From Poritiphilus sp965212595 (GTDB taxonomy: Bacteria; Bacteroidota; Bacteroidia; Flavobacteriales; Flavobacteriaceae), in NCBI GenBank assembly GCA_965212595.1, contig CBDBVE010000024.1, forward strand, positions 62,001-126,000: a stretch of DNA of 64,000 bases, in the 5' to 3' direction. The translations under genes and the position numbers were made by a program. Positions within the stretch are counted from its first letter, which is position 1, and every line of letters starts with the position of its first letter. Below are positions 61,170-64,000 of this stretch, one piece after another. The notes under the pieces are model-generated. The model was not told where the DNA came from. It saw only the letters and a list, made by a program, of their open reading frames with translations, and did no database searches.

Positions 61170-63731
61170 CTACCTGCTTTCCTTACGTAAAACTTCCATA
61201 GGGGTACTATAGATAACACTTCTGCTATTGCTCAACCCTATCAATACAACCAAAATAACAATAGAAGGAAGCAAAACCAGAAAAGGAAACCAGGAAGGGA
61301 CAAAAGGAATACTAAAAAGAAAATACGCCAGGAGGCTACTACCAATTACAGAAAGTAAAACACCCGAAAGGCCTCCCAACATACCCAGAAATACATACTC
61401 CAAGATAGTAATCCTTCTAATTTGTTTGGCCCTGGCACCGATTGTTCGGAGCATAACACTTTCTTTTATTCTTTGATACTTACTCGTTCTGACAGCCCCG
61501 ATCAAAACAATTATTCCGGTAAGTATGCTAAAAAGCGCCATAAAATTAATTACCCAGGAAATCTTGGTCAAAATTCTTTCAATAACATCAAGGATTTGCC
61601 TTAAATCTATGATCGAAACGTTTGGAAAGGCACGTACCAGGTCTCGCTGCAATTTTGCAGAGATCTTTTCGTCTGGAGCCCGAGTAGTTAGCACATGAAA
61701 TTTAGGCGCGCTTTCTAAAACACCTCTTGGAAAGACCACAGAAAAGTTCAATTGCATTCGTCCCCAATCAACCTCTCTTATACTACCAATTATGGTATTT
61801 ATAAGTACACCCTGGACGTTAAACATTACCTCATCACCTACTTCAACCTTAGCGTCAAATGCAAAATTTTCTGCCACCGAAATTGGTATTGGGTCACCCT
61901 CTTTTAGAACAGTGCCGGTCCAATCTCCATCCTTAATCATTTCAGAAGCTATAAGCGAATCTCTGTAGGTAACCCTGAATTCATGGTTCATTACCCACCG
62001 GCCAACATTAGAAGTTGAATCGTTTCTAATTTCATTGATAGTCCGACCCTTAATTTCATGAACACGCATGGTTACAATTGGGATATTGTCTATAAGAGGT
62101 AACCCTCTTGGCGTAATGGTATTCGCTACGGTATCTGTCTGGTCTGTCTGCACATCCAGCAAAATAATATTAGGGCTATCCGCTCTGCTGTCTATGGTGA
62201 GTTTTGATAGCAAAATGTCTTTGGTAAAATAAAGCGTACTAATCAAAAAAGCCCCTACTCCAATGGCCAGGACTAAAGTCGTGGTTTGGTTATTTGGCCT
62301 ATATAAATTTCTTAAGCTCTGCCTGGAAGTAAACTCCCATTTGGAAGGAAAAAAAACTTTTATCCCTTTCATAAAAAGCGCTGACAGGCCTGCAAGTAAT
62401 AAAAAGGTTATTAAGATGCCACTAACAAAGGCAAGGGAATATCCAATATTCTCTAATAACCAATAAGAAAAAAGGAATATGAAGAGAAATATAGTTAAAA
62501 GGACCAGGGCTCTTATTGTCCTTGGTTTTTTACTTGGTCCGTTACCCACTCTTAATGCCTGCAATGGCGAAACATACCAGGTATTGAGTAAGGGAAGTAA
62601 GGCAAATAATACAGCCATCAAGACGCCTAAAACCAACCCCATGAATATGGGTTGTGGTGCCAGACTGATTTGCACGTCTATCGGGAGAAGATCGCGCATT
62701 ACCAAGGGTGAAAGTTGTTGGAGAATGACACCGGCAACTGTACCTATTATTCCACCTAGCAGACCTAAAGCGGCTATTTGTATCAAAAAGATCAAGAATG
62801 TCTGTTTCCTAGATGCTCCCAAACATTTTAAGACAGCTACCGACTTGAGTTTTTCTTTGATATAAATATGAATGGCGCTTGCTATACCTACACAGCCTAA
62901 CAGCAGAGCGATAAAAGCTACCAGGTTTAGGAATTTTCCAAAATTTCCCCAGCTTCGACCAATACTCCTACTGGTATCAAGATGGGTATCCAAATCAAAA
63001 TCTTCAAGGTCCAAAACCTCATCGAGTTCCTCATGCATGGCATCTAGATCTGTACTTGCCGAGGCCACAAAATAAAATTGATATTCTACCCGGCTACCTT
63101 GTTGAACAAGGCCGGTATCATCCAGGTATCGATGTGGAATAAAAACTGCGGGAGCCACAGTGCTCGAGATCGCTGATCTACCGGGTACAGACATTAAAGA
63201 ACCGGCTATAGGAAAAGTACTATTTCCAACTTTAATGCTATCTCCTGGCTTTAGCCGGTACTGAAGCATTAAAGTAACATCCACGAGAGCTTCTCCCTTA
63301 GATTGATACGCCTCACCAGCGGTTACCGGTTCGGTATCCAGGCTGCCATAGAAGGGAAATGCACCCTTTATGCCTTTTATCTGAGCAAGTTTTGTAGCGC
63401 CATTTTTTTGTGGAAAGGACACCATGGAAGCGAAATTCACTTCTTCTGCATCTGCCCCTCCAAGAGAGTCCATGATTTGCTGTACCCTTTCGTTCGGGGG
63501 GTGGTTGCCGTCCATAATAAAATCGGCACCCATAAGTGCTTTAGACTGCAAGGCTATGTTTTCGGTAAGATTATCACCAAAAGATTGGATAGAAACCACT
63601 GCCGCAATGCCCAGGACGATTGATGCCATAAAAAGCACTAGTTTCCTCCTGCTGGCCATACCATCTCGCCAGGCCATTTTTAAGAGCCATTTTATTCCGG
63701 CTTTAGAAGTAGTACTTTTTTTAGTAGTCAT
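61170..63731 (-). CDS. FtsX-type ABC transporter permease (YbbP/LolE-like)
   Basis: 853 residues. Two FtsX units: helix 1 near residue 30, a long periplasmic domain (about 50-250), three helices (about 265-400), a second set of helices around 420-510, another periplasmic domain, and three C-terminal helices. Motifs such as VAVLKCLGASRKQTFLIFLIQ and VMLRTIGARAKQIRRITILE are the coupling helices to the ATPase. The 10-helix double layout is like YbbP rather than the 4-helix MacB. The ATG comes immediately after the ATPase stop codon. It probably exports or mechanically transmits to lipids, lipoproteins or hydrolases; the substrate is unknown. Confidence 0.92.
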   Translation of the reverse strand: MTTKKSTTSKAGIKWLLKMAWRDGMASRRKLVLFMASIVLGIAAVVSIQSFGDNLTENIALQSKALMGADFIMDGNHPPNERVQQIMDSLGGADAEEVNFASMVSFPQKNGATKLAQIKGIKGAFPFYGSLDTEPVTAGEAYQSKGEALVDVTLMLQYRLKPGDSIKVGNSTFPIAGSLMSVPGRSAISSTVAPAVFIPHRYLDDTGLVQQGSRVEYQFYFVASASTDLDAMHEELDEVLDLEDFDLDTHLDTSRSIGRSWGNFGKFLNLVAFIALLLGCVGIASAIHIYIKEKLKSVAVLKCLGASRKQTFLIFLIQIAALGLLGGIIGTVAGVILQQLSPLVMRDLLPIDVQISLAPQPIFMGLVLGVLMAVLFALLPLLNTWYVSPLQALRVGNGPSKKPRTIRALVLLTIFLFIFLFSYWLLENIGYSLAFVSGILITFLLLAGLSALFMKGIKVFFPSKWEFTSRQSLRNLYRPNNQTTTLVLAIGVGAFLISTLYFTKDILLSKLTIDSRADSPNIILLDVQTDQTDTVANTITPRGLPLIDNIPIVTMRVHEIKGRTINEIRNDSTSNVGRWVMNHEFRVTYRDSLIASEMIKDGDWTGTVLKEGDPIPISVAENFAFDAKVEVGDEVMFNVQGVLINTIIGSIREVDWGRMQLNFSVVFPRGVLESAPKFHVLTTRAPDEKISAKLQRDLVRAFPNVSIIDLRQILDVIERILTKISWVINFMALFSILTGIIVLIGAVRTSKYQRIKESVMLRTIGARAKQIRRITILEYVFLGMLGGLSGVLLSVIGSSLLAYFLFSIPFVPSWFPFLVLLPSIVILVVLIGLSNSRSVIYSTPMEVLRKESR

Positions 63732-64000
63732 CTAGACCGCGGTTTGAATCGTTTGAATCTGACCACTGCGCAATCGCAATATACGCTGGGTTTTAGAGGC
63801 GAGCTCCATATCATGGGTAACAATAACCAAAGTAGTTCCGGCATCTTTATTTAGATCGAAAAGCAACTGAATTACTTTTTCTCCTGTTTCCGAATCAAGA
63901 TCTCCGGTAGGTTCATCAGCGAAAAGAATTGAAGGTCTATTAGAAAAGGCCCTGGCCAGGGCCACACGTTGTTGCTCGCCTCCTGAAAGTTGCGTCGGAT
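63732..64000 (-). CDS. ABC transporter ATP-binding protein, 5' part outside window
   Basis: Only the last 89 codons are inside. They start in PTQLSGGEQQRVALA (the ABC signature) and contain Walker B with catalytic Glu (ILFADEPTGDLD) and the H-loop VIVTHD. This is the LolD/MacB/YbbA type that pairs with FtsX permeases. It is translated just before the permease with no intergenic bases. Confidence 0.95.
   Translation of the reverse strand, partial: PTQLSGGEQQRVALARAFSNRPSILFADEPTGDLDSETGEKVIQLLFDLNKDAGTTLVIVTHDMELASKTQRILRLRSGQIQTIQTAV

Noticed and set aside
1..64000. CRISPR arrays, tRNA or rRNA genes, insertion sequences, prophage
   Set aside because: No repeat-spacer pattern, no cloverleaf sequence ending in CCA context, and no transposase, integrase or phage structural protein was recognised on either strand. 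This is a reading by eye; a tRNA or covariance-model scan would settle it.

Overview
The window looks like chromosomal DNA of a marine-type member of the Bacteroidota, most likely Flavobacteriaceae. Reasons: moderate-to-low GC, dense coding, several start regions with the Bacteroidota -7 promoter element TAnnTTTG, few Shine-Dalgarno sites, and families typical of this group (fused alpha/beta 2-oxoacid dehydrogenase E1, DUF2911 protein, DUF5117/DUF4953-type zinc lipoprotein, stand-alone FMN-binding glutamate-synthase-like protein, GH16 laminarinase-like lipoprotein, class II IlvC beside leuCDAB). No tRNA, rRNA, CRISPR array, insertion sequence or prophage was recognised. About 47 protein genes are supported; the two at the edges are cut by the window.

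Layout. 1-885: ligand-gated K+ channel (partial). 959-6580: a DNA-repair-flavoured block. An XRE/S24 LexA-like repressor diverges from a tiny gene whose product ends in a sliding-clamp motif, followed by a DNA-metabolism gene of the TIGR03915 type, uvrA and a LOG-family gene. Four copies of a TGGAATATTTCCA-like box lie between the divergent genes. 6589-12000: surface M1-like/beta-barrel protein and branched-chain-type E1. 12070-14888: AraC-type regulator, DoxX-like membrane protein, secreted protein and lipoprotein, closed by a strong terminator. 14895-23952: M16 peptidase, kinase-aminotransferase fusion, DoxX, holA, HsdR_N-like protein, glycosyltransferase, OmpA lipoprotein. 24094-35667: zinc protease, tsaC, GH16, uvrD/pcrA, DsrE-like, M20 amidohydrolase, GltB-like protein, degenerate OmpA paralogue. 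35683-42050: patatin, frameshifted M1 aminopeptidase, recG, DUF2911 protein.

42377-54772 is a branched-chain amino-acid biosynthesis locus: leuC-leuD-leuA-like-leuB on the plus strand converges on ilvD-ilvB-ilvN-ilvC-gapN-GNAT on the minus strand. GapN makes NADPH, which IlvC uses, so the linkage makes metabolic sense.

54955-58457 is a 5-oxoprolinase operon (NRAMP-like transporter, pxpA, pxpB, pxpC). Both pxpB and pxpC carry a one-base frameshift in a homopolymer. The remainder holds a zinc-knuckle/nuclease-like protein preceded by a 15-base direct repeat, a Tat-exported HisC-like aminotransferase, a possible 31-residue membrane protein and the FtsX-type permease of an ABC exporter whose ATPase is cut at the right edge.

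The best candidate for an undescribed system is the repressor/operator/small-protein/TIGR03915 block at 959-2846: its layout suggests a LexA-independent, SOS-like, damage-inducible switch.
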